A stretch of DNA of 64,000 nucleotides from an uncultured Bacteroidota bacterium. Lineage in GTDB: Bacteria > Bacteroidota > Bacteroidia > Bacteroidales > GWA2-32-17. The notes under the pieces were generated by a model that saw only the letters and a program-made list of their open reading frames with translations, was not told where the DNA came from and did not search any database. A program made the position numbers and the translations under genes. This document shows, one piece after another, positions 8,962-17,721 of the stretch. The stretch covers positions 1 to 64,000 of the forward strand of contig CAILUD010000040.1 in NCBI GenBank assembly GCA_903837285.1, in the 5' to 3' direction. Each line of letters begins with the position of its first letter. The stretch's first letter is position 1.

Positions 8962-9947
8962 TGGTTAAGTTTTTAATTATACGGTTTAGTTCTATTGGGG
9001 ATATTGTTTTAACAACACCCGTAATTCGCTGCTTAAAAAAACAAGTTGCAGAATCAGAAATTCATTTTCTTACAAAGCCTGCATTTTCGGGAATTGTAAC
9101 TTCAAATCCGAATATTAGCAAGGTTTTAATACTAAACGAAAAATTCTCTGATACAATTGATGAAATTAAAAACGAGAGGTATGATTATATTATCGATCTT
9201 CATAATAATATACGTACTAAAAGGATTAAAAGTCAGATAGGAATTTTAAGTTTTTCTTTTCCAAAATTAAATAAGGAAAAATGGCTTTTGGTAAATTTTA
9301 AAATTAATAGACTGCCAAATAAGCATGTTGTTGACAGATATTTAGAAACAGTAAAGCTTTTTGAAATAGAAAATGATGGTTTGGGACTCGATTATTTTAT
9401 CCCTCAAAATGATGTAGTGGAAATTTCAGAATTATCAGATTTTTTAAATGAAGGATTTGTAGGAGTTGTTATCGGAGCAAAACATTTTACAAAGAAAATG
9501 CCTGCTGAAAAAATTGCAGATATTATTTCTAAGATAAAATATTCTGTTATAATTATTGGTGGTAAAGAGGATATTCTGGAGTCAGAGAAAATAATGTCTT
9601 TAACTACTAACGAAAAAGTTTTTAATAGTTGTGGTAAATTCAGTTTAAACCAATCTGCGTCAATTACCAACCAGGCAAAAGTTATTGTCAGTAATGATAC
9701 CGGCTTAATGCATATTGCGGCTGCATTTAAAAAACCAATAGTTTCACTTTGGGGTAACACTGTGCCTGAATTTGGTATGTACCCATACATTAACAAAGAA
9801 ATATCTGCAATTGTTGAGGTTAAAAACTTAAAGTGCCGTCCATGCACAAAAATTGGTTTTAAAGAATGCCCTAAAAAACATTTTCGTTGCATGAATGATA
9901 TAGATAATAATATAGTTGTTAAACTTATAGAAAAACTTTGGAAATAG
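8961..9947 (+). CDS. Glycosyltransferase family 9 (heptosyltransferase-like)
   Basis: 328-aa cytoplasmic or peripheral-membrane enzyme resembling ADP-heptose:LPS heptosyltransferases of the WaaC/WaaF type. The N-terminus FLIIRFSSIGDIVLTTPVIR is diagnostic, and VSNDTGLMHIAAAFKKPIVSLWG near residues 245-267 is the conserved C-terminal nucleotide-sugar site. A cysteine-rich tail (CRPCTKIGFKECPKKHFRC) is common in Bacteroidota members. It likely adds a core lipopolysaccharide sugar, but donor and acceptor are not determinable here. It overlaps the porin stop by one base, and the U32 gene starts 5 bases after its stop. Confidence 0.9.
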   Translation: MVKFLIIRFSSIGDIVLTTPVIRCLKKQVAESEIHFLTKPAFSGIVTSNPNISKVLILNEKFSDTIDEIKNERYDYIIDLHNNIRTKRIKSQIGILSFSFPKLNKEKWLLVNFKINRLPNKHVVDRYLETVKLFEIENDGLGLDYFIPQNDVVEISELSDFLNEGFVGVVIGAKHFTKKMPAEKIADIISKIKYSVIIIGGKEDILESEKIMSLTTNEKVFNSCGKFSLNQSASITNQAKVIVSNDTGLMHIAAAFKKPIVSLWGNTVPEFGMYPYINKEISAIVEVKNLKCRPCTKIGFKECPKKHFRCMNDIDNNIVVKLIEKLWK

Positions 9948-9951
9948 TAAA

Positions 9952-11202
9952 ATGAAAGAGAATTCGAATATAGAAGTAATGTCACCAGTAGGTTCTTATG
10001 AGAATCTTATGGCTGCAATACAAGGTGGGGCGAGTTCGGTATATTTTGGAGTTGGAAATTTAAATATGCGTTCAAAATCTACATTTAATTTTACTGTCGA
10101 AGATTTAAATAAAATTGTTGCACTTTGTAACCAACATAATGTAAAAAGCTACTTAACTGTTAACACAGTAATTTATGATAACGAAATTGCTGATATGCAG
10201 ATTTTAATTAAAGCTGCAAAAGATGCTGGAGTTTCGGCTATTATTGCAAGCGATTTGGCTGCTTTAGAATGTGCTAAACAAGTTGGAATCGAAATTCATG
10301 CTTCAACTCAATTGAATATTTCAAATTATCAGGCAGTAAAGTTTTTTGCAAAATATTGCGATGTAATGGTTCTTGCAAGAGAACTTACCGTTTTACAAAC
10401 TGCCGAAATATGCAGGATGGTAGATGAGGAGATGCTTTTAGGCCCTTCGGGAAATAAAGTTAGAATAGAAATCTTTGTTCATGGTGCATTATGTATGTCG
10501 GTTAGTGGAAAGTGTTATATTAGTCTGCACGAAAATAATCATTCTGCTAATCGTGGAAGTTGTTTGCAAAATTGTAGACGCGGATATACTGTTACCGAAA
10601 AAGAGAGTGGATATCAACTCGAAATTGATAATGAATACATTATGTCGCCAAAAGATTTGTGTACAATACATATATTAGATAGAATTCTAGATGCTGGTGT
10701 AACTGTTCTTAAAATTGAAGGACGTGCACGTGCACCGGAATATGTAAAAATTGTAACAGAATGTTATAACGAGGCTGTTTTGGCATGGAAGCAAAATAAT
10801 TTCACACAAGATAACATCGAGATATGGAATAATAAGCTCAAAACAGTTTATAACAGGGGTTTTTGGGAAGGATATTATTTAGGAGCCAAATTAGGAGAGT
10901 GGACTAAGAATTATGGATCGTCGGCAACAAAGAGAAAAGTATATATTGGAAAAGTAACGAATTTTTTTAAAAATATAAATGTAGCTGAACTTCTAATCGA
11001 AACCGGAGAAATACGGATTGGCGATAACATACTAATAATAGGGCCTTCATCAGGTGTTGTTGAAATTGATTTGATAGAAATACGACTAGAAGATAAGATA
11101 TCTAATTCAGCCTTAAAAGGATCAGTTTGTAGTATTCCTGTAACAACAGTTTTGAGAAGAAACGATAAAATTTATAAATGGGTTGAAGGTGAGTTGATTT
11201 AA
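9952..11202 (+). CDS. Peptidase U32 family protein (TrhP/RlhA-like)
   Basis: 416-aa protein of the U32 family, whose studied members (TrhP/YegQ, RlhA) hydroxylate tRNA or rRNA pyrimidines using an Fe-S centre and prephenate rather than acting as proteases. The N-terminus VMSPVGSYENLMAAIQGGASSVYFGV is typical, and HASTQLNISN and VLARELTV follow the TIM-barrel pattern. Four cysteines occur in the expected arrangement, in GALCMSVSGKCYIS and GSCLQNCRRGY. LKIEGRARAPEYV matches the conserved KIEGR region. Which RNA position it modifies is not known. It closes the tightly packed run from 7.1 kb. Confidence 0.88.
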   Translation: MKENSNIEVMSPVGSYENLMAAIQGGASSVYFGVGNLNMRSKSTFNFTVEDLNKIVALCNQHNVKSYLTVNTVIYDNEIADMQILIKAAKDAGVSAIIASDLAALECAKQVGIEIHASTQLNISNYQAVKFFAKYCDVMVLARELTVLQTAEICRMVDEEMLLGPSGNKVRIEIFVHGALCMSVSGKCYISLHENNHSANRGSCLQNCRRGYTVTEKESGYQLEIDNEYIMSPKDLCTIHILDRILDAGVTVLKIEGRARAPEYVKIVTECYNEAVLAWKQNNFTQDNIEIWNNKLKTVYNRGFWEGYYLGAKLGEWTKNYGSSATKRKVYIGKVTNFFKNINVAELLIETGEIRIGDNILIIGPSSGVVEIDLIEIRLEDKISNSALKGSVCSIPVTTVLRRNDKIYKWVEGELI

Positions 11203-11391
11203 TTTTTTAATTAAAAAAAATCAATGTATCTGGTTTTGTAGATATAATATATTTTTTGTTAAATTCTTTGTTGTTAATTATTTTTAAGCCAATAACTGCC
11301 TTTAATATTGCAAGTTAAGTGGCGAATGATATTAACATTTATTTGTTTATATTTTAGTTGAGAAGATACGTTAGGTTGAAATACGATACCC

Positions 11392-11399
11392 TATCTTCG
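11392..11399 (+). promoter_or_regulatory. Weak -7-like promoter element (TATCTTCG)
   Basis: TATCTTCG differs at one position from TAnnTTTG. It sits 30 bases before ATG 11430, in a 227-base intergenic stretch that otherwise holds only AT-rich sequence. It is a reasonable promoter for the following conserved unknown gene. Confidence 0.35.
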
Positions 11400-11429
11400 C
11401 ATTGACCAAACATCAAAAATTTTGAGTTA

Positions 11430-12299
11430 ATGCCTTATAGAAGATTACCAAATACCGATATTGCTAGACTAAAAGCTTTCAAAATGGCTTTAGCTTCAGG
11501 TGTTGAAATTCCTCCGTTTAAGCTTGCATTTTCGCAATCAACCTTACAAAAGATGCGTAATTTTTACACTTCTTTTGAGCAAATGATGCAACAGCAAAAA
11601 TCTTCTTTTTCTTCACAGTCTTCAAAAAGTAAAGAGTTAGGTGTAATAACACGAAAAGCGAAACTTTATATTTCTCATTTTTATCAGGTATTAAATTTTG
11701 CAATTATGCGTGGAGAAATTACTCCAGTATCTCGTAAGTTTTATGGTTTAAGAGAAAACGATTCAAAATTGCCAAATTTAAATAACGAAAAAGATATTGC
11801 ATTTTGGGGCGATAAATTAATTAAAGGCGAAGCCGAGCGTATTGCAAATGGTGGAAATCCTATAACAAATCCTACAGCTGCTGTTGTAAGAGTTAGATAT
11901 GAGCATTTTCAGGAGGCTGTTCGTTATCAAAAAGTATTACAGAAAACAACTGCATATGCAACAGATAAAATTGCTGCCATGCGAGCTGAGGCTGATTTGT
12001 TAATTTTAAATTGTTGGAACGAAGTTGAGGCAACTTTTGATTTGTTACCTGAGGATATTCGTCGCGATAAATCAGCAAAATATGGTGTTGTTTATGTATA
12101 CAGACCATATGAAAGAGATGAAAAACAAGTTACAGAAGTATCTAATGAAATAGTAGATTCTGAAGAATTTGTTAGCGAAGCCGAAATTATGGCTGAAACC
12201 ACACTGCAGCAAGAAAGAAGAGAGATGTTAGAAAATGATAACATCGAGGAAGAATCAAAAGAGCAATTACAATACTCTATCTTCTTTACAAATAACTAG
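11430..12299 (+). CDS. Conserved Bacteroidales protein of unknown function
   Basis: 289 aa, no signal peptide and no membrane segment. It begins MPYRRLPNTDIARLKAFKMA, a start I associate with a conserved but uncharacterised Bacteroidales family. Much of residues 15-190 looks alpha-helical, with a serine/glutamine-rich stretch around residues 51-67 (QQQKSSFSSQSSKSKE). The last 60 residues are strongly acidic, with repeated Glu. No catalytic motif is recognised. It stands alone between a U32 gene and a repeat array. Codon use looks like its neighbours. Confidence 0.75.
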   Translation: MPYRRLPNTDIARLKAFKMALASGVEIPPFKLAFSQSTLQKMRNFYTSFEQMMQQQKSSFSSQSSKSKELGVITRKAKLYISHFYQVLNFAIMRGEITPVSRKFYGLRENDSKLPNLNNEKDIAFWGDKLIKGEAERIANGGNPITNPTAAVVRVRYEHFQEAVRYQKVLQKTTAYATDKIAAMRAEADLLILNCWNEVEATFDLLPEDIRRDKSAKYGVVYVYRPYERDEKQVTEVSNEIVDSEEFVSEAEIMAETTLQQERREMLENDNIEEESKEQLQYSIFFTNN

Positions 12300-12336
12300 T
12301 TTTTATTATCCCCTTTTTTTGTCATCATGCTCTTTC

Positions 12337-12812
12337 TGTCATCCAGAGTGCAGTGCAACGAAACGAAGGATCTAGTCCGTAATACATGGATTCTAGACTA
12401 GATTCTTCGCTGCGCTCTGAATGACATTCTACTTTTTCTGTCATCCAGAGTGTAGTGTAACGAAACGAAGGATCTGGTTCGTAATATTTAGATTCTAGAT
12501 TAGATTTTGCTGCGCAAGAAAATAGTTATCTTCGGTGATAAAGTACTTCGCGGAGTTTATCCTGACGAAGGAAGGGCTCTGAATGACATTCTACTTTTTC
12601 TGTCATCCAGAGTGTAGTGTAACGAAACGAAGGATCTAGTTCGTAATACCTGGATTCTAGACTAGATTCTTCACTTCGTTCTGAATGACATCCTACTTTT
12701 TTTGTCATCCAGAGTGTAGTGTAACGAAACGAAGGATCTAGTAAGTAATACATGGATTCTAGACTATATTTTACTTCGTAAGATAAAGTTCTTCGCTGGG
12801 CTCAAAACGACA
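12337..12812. repeat. Tandem array of four palindromic intergenic repeats
   Basis: Four related units: 12337-12426, 12439-12588, 12601-12690 and 12703-12812. Each begins TGTCATCCAGAGTG, continues with CGAAACGAAGGATCT, and ends with a near-inverse (AGATTCTTCGC followed by CTGAATGACA), so each can fold into a long imperfect hairpin. Unit 2 carries about 60 extra bases and unit 4 has a degenerate 3' arm. Spacers between units are about 12 bases and share a TTCTACTTTTTC-like sequence, which points to duplication of unit plus spacer. The same family recurs at 17525-17591, about 43900-43980 and 60740-60898. Confidence 0.85.
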
Positions 12813-12822
12813 ATACTTGTAA

Positions 12823-12852
12823 TAAAAAAAGGCCTGTGTTTAGCAGACCTTT
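12823..12852 (-). terminator. Rho-independent terminator of pyrH-frr
   Basis: Read on the minus strand, AAAGGTCTG pairs with CAGGCCTTT (one G-U pair) around a seven-base loop, and a run of T follows. It lies just after the frr stop codon. Confidence 0.75.
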
Positions 12853-12859
12853 ATTTATT

Positions 12860-13423
12860 TTAAATACTCATTATATCAACCTCTTTCAAATCTAAAGTAT
12901 CGTCAACTTTTTTACTGAAAGTATCTGTAAGTTTTTGAATTTTTTCTTCTGCTTCTTTAATTTCATCTTCAGAAGTGCCGTCTTTCTTAAGTTGTTTTAA
13001 TTCCTCATTTGCATCGCGGCGGGTATTTCTGATTCCAACTTTTGCAGTTTCCCCTTCAGCTCTAACTTGTTTTACTAATTGTTTACGACGCTCTTCTGTT
13101 AATGGTGGTACAATAATTCTTATTAATTCACCATTATTTTGTGGATTAAAACCAAGATTTGCTGCCTGTATTGCTTTATCAATAGGCTCAATCATATTTC
13201 TATCCCATGGTTGAACAACAAGACTTCTTGGATCGGGTGTAGCAATATTTGCAACCTGACTTAAAGCTGTTCTTACGCCATAATAATCAACATAAATACT
13301 GTCAAGCATCATTGGAGAAGCTTTACCTGCACGTATTTTTAAAAGCTCATGCTCAAGATGCTTTAACACCTTTTCATTTTGTTCTAGTGCTGAATCGTAG
13401 CAAAACTGTACTTCTTCGGTCAT
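12860..13423 (-). CDS. frr: Ribosome recycling factor
   Basis: 187-aa cytoplasmic factor that splits post-termination ribosomes together with EF-G. Full length for the family (about 185). Recognisable segments are LLKIRAGKASPMMLDSIYVDYYG, IATPDPRSLVVQPWDRNMI, and IRIIVPPLTEERRKQLVK, followed by the C-terminal long helix. It lies 35 bases downstream of pyrH on the same strand, the widespread pyrH-frr pairing, and is followed by a terminator hairpin. Confidence 0.97.
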   Translation of the reverse strand: MTEEVQFCYDSALEQNEKVLKHLEHELLKIRAGKASPMMLDSIYVDYYGVRTALSQVANIATPDPRSLVVQPWDRNMIEPIDKAIQAANLGFNPQNNGELIRIIVPPLTEERRKQLVKQVRAEGETAKVGIRNTRRDANEELKQLKKDGTSEDEIKEAEEKIQKLTDTFSKKVDDTLDLKEVDIMSI

Positions 13424-13458
13424 GGTTTTCTGTTTAAAATATAGTTCTGTAAAAATAT

Positions 13459-14169
13459 TTAATTTTTAACTAATGTTCCAATTTTTTCGCCAGAAATTAT
13501 TCGCTTTAAATTTCCTTTTTTATTCATGTCAAAAACAAGAACAGGCATATTGTTTTCTTTCAACAAAGTAAATGCCGTTAAATCCATAACATGTAAATCG
13601 TCTTTATATGCTTTTTCGTATGTAAGCTCATCATATCTGGTTGCAGTTTTATCTTTTTCAGGATCGGCAGTATAAACTCCATCAACACGTGTGCCTTTTA
13701 ATAAAACATCTGCTTCAATTTCAACAGCACGTAATGCCGATGCAGTATCAGTTGTAAAAAATGGATTTCCCGTACCACCTGCAATAATTACAGCAAAACC
13801 TTGTTTCATTAATTCAATTGCTTTTGCTTTGCTGTATAATTCTCCAACAGGCTCCATTCTTATAGCTGTTAATACACGTGCTTTTCCGCCCATGCTCTCT
13901 ATTGCAGAATGTAAAGCAATAGAGTTTATTGTAGTTGCAAGCATTCCCATCTGGTCGCCTTTTACGCGATCGAAGCCTTTATTAACTCCTTGTAATCCTC
14001 TGAAAATATTGCCTCCACCTATTACTATTCCTACTTCAACTCCTAAAGCGTTCGCTTCAATTATTTGCTCGGCATATTCGTTAAGGCGGTTAGTGTCAAT
14101 TCCATAATTGCTTTCGCCCATAAGCGATTCACCGCTTAATTTTAAAAGTATTCGTTTGTATGCAGCCAT
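13459..14169 (-). CDS. pyrH: UMP kinase
   Basis: 236-aa hexameric bacterial UMP kinase of the amino-acid-kinase fold, making UDP from UMP and ATP in pyrimidine synthesis. Motifs: KRILLKLSGESLMGE (phosphate binding), VGIVIGGGNIFRG, and IAGGTGNPFFTTDTASALRA. Length and order are normal. It is first in a two-gene operon with frr. The upstream 195 bases, shared with the divergent propeller gene, should contain promoters for both directions. Confidence 0.97.
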   Translation of the reverse strand: MAAYKRILLKLSGESLMGESNYGIDTNRLNEYAEQIIEANALGVEVGIVIGGGNIFRGLQGVNKGFDRVKGDQMGMLATTINSIALHSAIESMGGKARVLTAIRMEPVGELYSKAKAIELMKQGFAVIIAGGTGNPFFTTDTASALRAVEIEADVLLKGTRVDGVYTADPEKDKTATRYDELTYEKAYKDDLHVMDLTAFTLLKENNMPVLVFDMNKKGNLKRIISGEKIGTLVKN

Positions 14170-14364
14170 AATTTACTATTAAATAAAAACCAAAGTTACA
14201 GATTTTTTGAAAATAAATAGAAATCATATTTTTGAAAAATTTAATTTACTGATAAATGGTCAAGGCATAATGTTAAGATGTTAATGTGTTTTGTTAAAAG
14301 ATTTATACTTGTTTATTGTATTCGTTATAGTTAAATTTATAAACTTAATCTTAAAAAACTTAAT

Positions 14365-17300
14365 ATGAAAAAATTACTACTTTTTTCTATTTTAATAGTA
14401 TTTATAACGACTAAAAGTAATGCTCAGGTATTTAAAATATATAATACTACAAATGGATTAAATGGTAATCTGGTAAAAAGTCTTACCACTGATAATGTCG
14501 GTAATTTATGGATAGGCACATCATCCGGATTAAATAAATTTAATGGCACAACTTTTACATATTATAGTACTTTAAATGGATTACCTCATAATAATATAAA
14601 ATCACTTACTTGTGATATTACAGGTACTGTTTGGATAGGAACTCAAAATGGTTTAAGTAAAACTAATGGAACTGGATTTACAAATTATTACATAGCCAGT
14701 GGTTTGCCAGGTAATAATATAACCTCACTTGAAGCTGATCCAGGGGGACAAATCTGGATTGGAACAACTGCAGGAATTTCAAAGTATAACGGAACAACTT
14801 TTACAAATTATACTACAACAAATGGCTTAATGGGTAATTCAATTACTTCATTTTGCTTTGATTTAACAGGAAATTTATGGATTGGAACAACCAGTGGAGT
14901 TTCGGTATTTAATGGAACAACCTTTACCAACTATTCTACTGCAAACGGACTTCCCTCAAATTCAATAAAAGCAATACACTGTGATGCAACCGGAAATGTA
15001 TGGATTGGAACTCTTACAGGTTTAACAAAGTATAATGGCACTAGTTTTTCTATACTTACAACTGCTGATGGATTAATTAGTAATTCAATAACAGCTTTAG
15101 AAATTGATGATTTAGGAAATCTCTGGATTGGTTATAATTTGGTTGGAATATCAAAATATAATGGAACAACATTGACCCATTTTGCTGAAAATAATGGCTA
15201 TAACTGGAGTAATGCAAGTTCAATTAAAAGTGTTAATAATTTTATTTATGTTGGTATGGGATCTGGGTTAATTGAATTTAAAAAATGGACTATTCCACCT
15301 TACCGTTTTGACTATTTAGATACAAATAATATTGCCGCAGGAATAAATTCATGTGGTTTACTTTTCGAAAACCCAGATCAAACAGGAGGTTTTATTGTTC
15401 CAAAAAATACTAGTTCATCGTCACTTTTTGCTTCTTCTGTTTGGTTTGGAGGCTTTGACCAGAATAATTTATTGCATTTAGCTGCGATGCGATTTTTAAA
15501 CTACTCAAACGATATTATTTCAGGCCCTTTGTTTGCAAATGTAAATACCTATGGTGATGATAGCACTTGGAACAGGATATGGAAAATTTCAAAAGCAGAT
15601 ATAGGTTTTCATGTACTAAATTATAATCTACCTGGATATATTATTCCAAATTCAATTTCTTCATGGCCTGCTCCTACCGCAGATTATGTTGATGCTAATA
15701 GTAACAATGTATACGATCCACAAAATGGCGATTATCCTTTAATCCGTGGGGATCAGGCTATCTTGTCAATTTATAATGATCTTACTAGCCTTCATAGTTC
15801 AGGCGGTTTGCCATTGGGTGTTGAAGTACACTCATTAACCTATTCATTTAATTCAAACGATTCTGCTCTTGCAAATACGGTATTTAACAATTACAAAATT
15901 TATAATTATTCATCAAATAACTATAGTGATTTTTATTTAGGAATTTATTCTGATATTGATATTGGTGATGCTTCTGATGATTATATTGGATGCGATAGTT
16001 CTCTTAATTTATATTATGGATATAACGGAGCTATTACTGATGTTCAATACGGCTCACATATTCCGGCACAAGGAGTAGTTTTCTTAAGTTCACCAATGTA
16101 TTCATTTAATTATTACAATAATGCAACAGGATCTCTGGGAGACCCAGGTATAAGTACTGAATATTATAATGTATTAAATGGTTATTGGAAGGATGGTACG
16201 CCATATACATATGGTGGAACTGGTTATGGTGGAAGTATTTATACTAACTATTGTTATAGCAGTGATCCTAATAATCCATTAGGTTGGTCGGAGGTAACGG
16301 AAAGTAATATACCGGGTGACAGAAGAGGTGTTGGAACAGTCGGGCCATTTGAGTTATTGGCAGGTAAAGCAATTTGTATAGATGTTGCTTTTCCAAATGC
16401 AATTTCTTATACTGGTAATAATTTAAATTCTGTACCTCTATTAAAAGAAAGAACATCACAGATTATTAGTTTTTATAATTCACAGGGTTGGTTGTGTGGC
16501 GAAATATTTACCGATACAAATACAGTTGCACATTTGTATACACAAAATCCAACAATATGCAAAGGACAGCCTTATCAACTGAATAATATTTTGGTTGGTG
16601 GTGCTCCACCTTATACCTATAGTTGGTCCACTTCAATTGGGTTAAGTAATGATACTATTCTTAATCCTACCGTTACATTACAACAAAATGCTCAATATAT
16701 TTTAACTGTAACTGATCATCAGAACCATGTTACTGTAGACACTATTTCAATAACAGTATATCAACCATTTATTAATGCAGGAACTGATGTAATCGTTTGC
16801 AGTAACGAAACTATTACTTTAACAGCCACTCCGGGATTCACATTTTATAATTGGAGTTGCTGTGGTAGCACACAATCTATAATAGCAAACACAAATCATA
16901 ACTATTCCGGTACAGTTAATTTTACTGTAACTATTAGTGATAGTATTTATTGTTCAAATACAGATACGGTAGCTGTTACATTTCTGCCATCGCCTGATGT
17001 TCATTTAGGAGTTGACGCAACATTATGCAATACAGAAACTCTTGTTTTAGATGCAGGAACTGGAGCCGATCATTATTTATGGAATACTGGAGCAGCAACT
17101 AATTCCATTTTGTTAGATGGTAATATTCTTTCATTGGGCGCACACACATATAATGTACATGCATGGAATGATAATGGCTGCAATAGTTATGATACAGTTA
17201 ATGTAACTGTTCAGATTTGTTCTGCAATAACTGATCTAGAAAAAAATGGATTTAAGGTTTACCCAAATCCTTCGGATGGATTGTTTTATATAGATTATGC

Positions 17301-17469
17301 TGGTTTATATTCAGCAATAATTACCGATATTAAAGGTGATGTTTTATACAAAAAACAAGATTTAACAGGTAAAGAAAGAATAGATTTGAAAGAAATTTCT
17401 AAAGGTATTTACTTTTTGGAATTGCAAACAAATAACAAAATATTGAAAACAAAATTGGTGTTGCATTAG
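14365..17469 (+). CDS. Large secreted protein: two-component-type propeller repeats plus T9SS sorting domain
   Basis: 1034 aa. A signal peptide (MKKLLLFSILIVFITTKSNAQ) leads into about seven 'regulator propeller' repeats over residues 24-300, each with a pattern like GNLWIGTSSGLNKFNGTTFT followed by NGLPxNxI. These blades usually form the sensor part of hybrid two-component systems, but here no membrane helix or kinase follows. After a long extracellular region come Ig/PKD-like stretches (GGAPPYTYSWST; TATPGFTFYNW; LCNTETLVLDAGTGADHYLWNTG). The C-terminus (FKVYPNPSDGLFYI to KTKLVLH) is a type A T9SS sorting domain, so the protein is predicted to be exported through the Sec and Por systems and anchored at the surface. 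Binding target unknown. Confidence 0.85.
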   Translation: MKKLLLFSILIVFITTKSNAQVFKIYNTTNGLNGNLVKSLTTDNVGNLWIGTSSGLNKFNGTTFTYYSTLNGLPHNNIKSLTCDITGTVWIGTQNGLSKTNGTGFTNYYIASGLPGNNITSLEADPGGQIWIGTTAGISKYNGTTFTNYTTTNGLMGNSITSFCFDLTGNLWIGTTSGVSVFNGTTFTNYSTANGLPSNSIKAIHCDATGNVWIGTLTGLTKYNGTSFSILTTADGLISNSITALEIDDLGNLWIGYNLVGISKYNGTTLTHFAENNGYNWSNASSIKSVNNFIYVGMGSGLIEFKKWTIPPYRFDYLDTNNIAAGINSCGLLFENPDQTGGFIVPKNTSSSSLFASSVWFGGFDQNNLLHLAAMRFLNYSNDIISGPLFANVNTYGDDSTWNRIWKISKADIGFHVLNYNLPGYIIPNSISSWPAPTADYVDANSNNVYDPQNGDYPLIRGDQAILSIYNDLTSLHSSGGLPLGVEVHSLTYSFNSNDSALANTVFNNYKIYNYSSNNYSDFYLGIYSDIDIGDASDDYIGCDSSLNLYYGYNGAITDVQYGSHIPAQGVVFLSSPMYSFNYYNNATGSLGDPGISTEYYNVLNGYWKDGTPYTYGGTGYGGSIYTNYCYSSDPNNPLGWSEVTESNIPGDRRGVGTVGPFELLAGKAICIDVAFPNAISYTGNNLNSVPLLKERTSQIISFYNSQGWLCGEIFTDTNTVAHLYTQNPTICKGQPYQLNNILVGGAPPYTYSWSTSIGLSNDTILNPTVTLQQNAQYILTVTDHQNHVTVDTISITVYQPFINAGTDVIVCSNETITLTATPGFTFYNWSCCGSTQSIIANTNHNYSGTVNFTVTISDSIYCSNTDTVAVTFLPSPDVHLGVDATLCNTETLVLDAGTGADHYLWNTGAATNSILLDGNILSLGAHTYNVHAWNDNGCNSYDTVNVTVQICSAITDLEKNGFKVYPNPSDGLFYIDYAGLYSAIITDIKGDVLYKKQDLTGKERIDLKEISKGIYFLELQTNNKILKTKLVLH

Positions 17470-17524
17470 TTTTTTTAATATTAGATAAGTTTGGAGAGTT
17501 TAATAAAAAAATCAAATAGCACAA

Positions 17525-17591
17525 TGTCATCCTGAGTGTAACGAAGGATCTATATTCGGAATATAGATTCTTCGCTACGCTCTGAATGACA
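17525..17591. repeat. Single palindromic repeat, same family as 12.3 kb array
   Basis: A compact and nearly perfect copy: TGTCATCCTGAGTG with CGAAGGATCTATATTC on the left and GAATATAGATTCTTCG with CTCTGAATGACA on the right. It lies after the stop of the propeller gene, where it may also act as a terminator-like hairpin. Confidence 0.8.
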
Positions 17592-17646
17592 TTCTAATTT
17601 ACCACCTCATGGTTCGTGTTTTCACAAAACAAATACTATAAAATAA

Positions 17647-17716
17647 ATGCGGTTAGCGAAGACGTTAACCGCATAAATAATATTCTATGCCATTGTTGGA
17701 GTTATCTCCAACAATG
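17647..17716. terminator. Two adjacent hairpins between convergent genes
   Basis: The first hairpin is at 17647-17674 (ATGCGGTTA pairing with TAACCGCAT). The second is at 17691-17716, a perfect 11-base stem (CATTGTTGGAG with CTCCAACAATG) around TTAT, six bases beyond the rseP stop. Neither is followed by a strong T-run, so the terminator call rests on position and stem quality. Confidence 0.5.
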
Positions 17717-17721
17717 ATTTA

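Noticed and set aside
9404-9985. 193-aa minus-strand open frame opposite the GT9 gene
   Set aside because: It is antisense to a well-supported glycosyltransferase and has no recognisable features. The same holds for other antisense frames, such as 26872-27345 and 13691-14107.
12526-12753. Minus-strand 75-aa open frame with CHSERSEES-type repeats
   Set aside because: It lies wholly within the palindromic repeat array and its peptide is only the translation of repeat units, a known source of false genes.
12337-12812. Possible CRISPR array
   Set aside because: Units are about 90-150 bases, internally palindromic, and separated by similar 12-base spacers, not by unique 30-base spacers. No cas gene is present.
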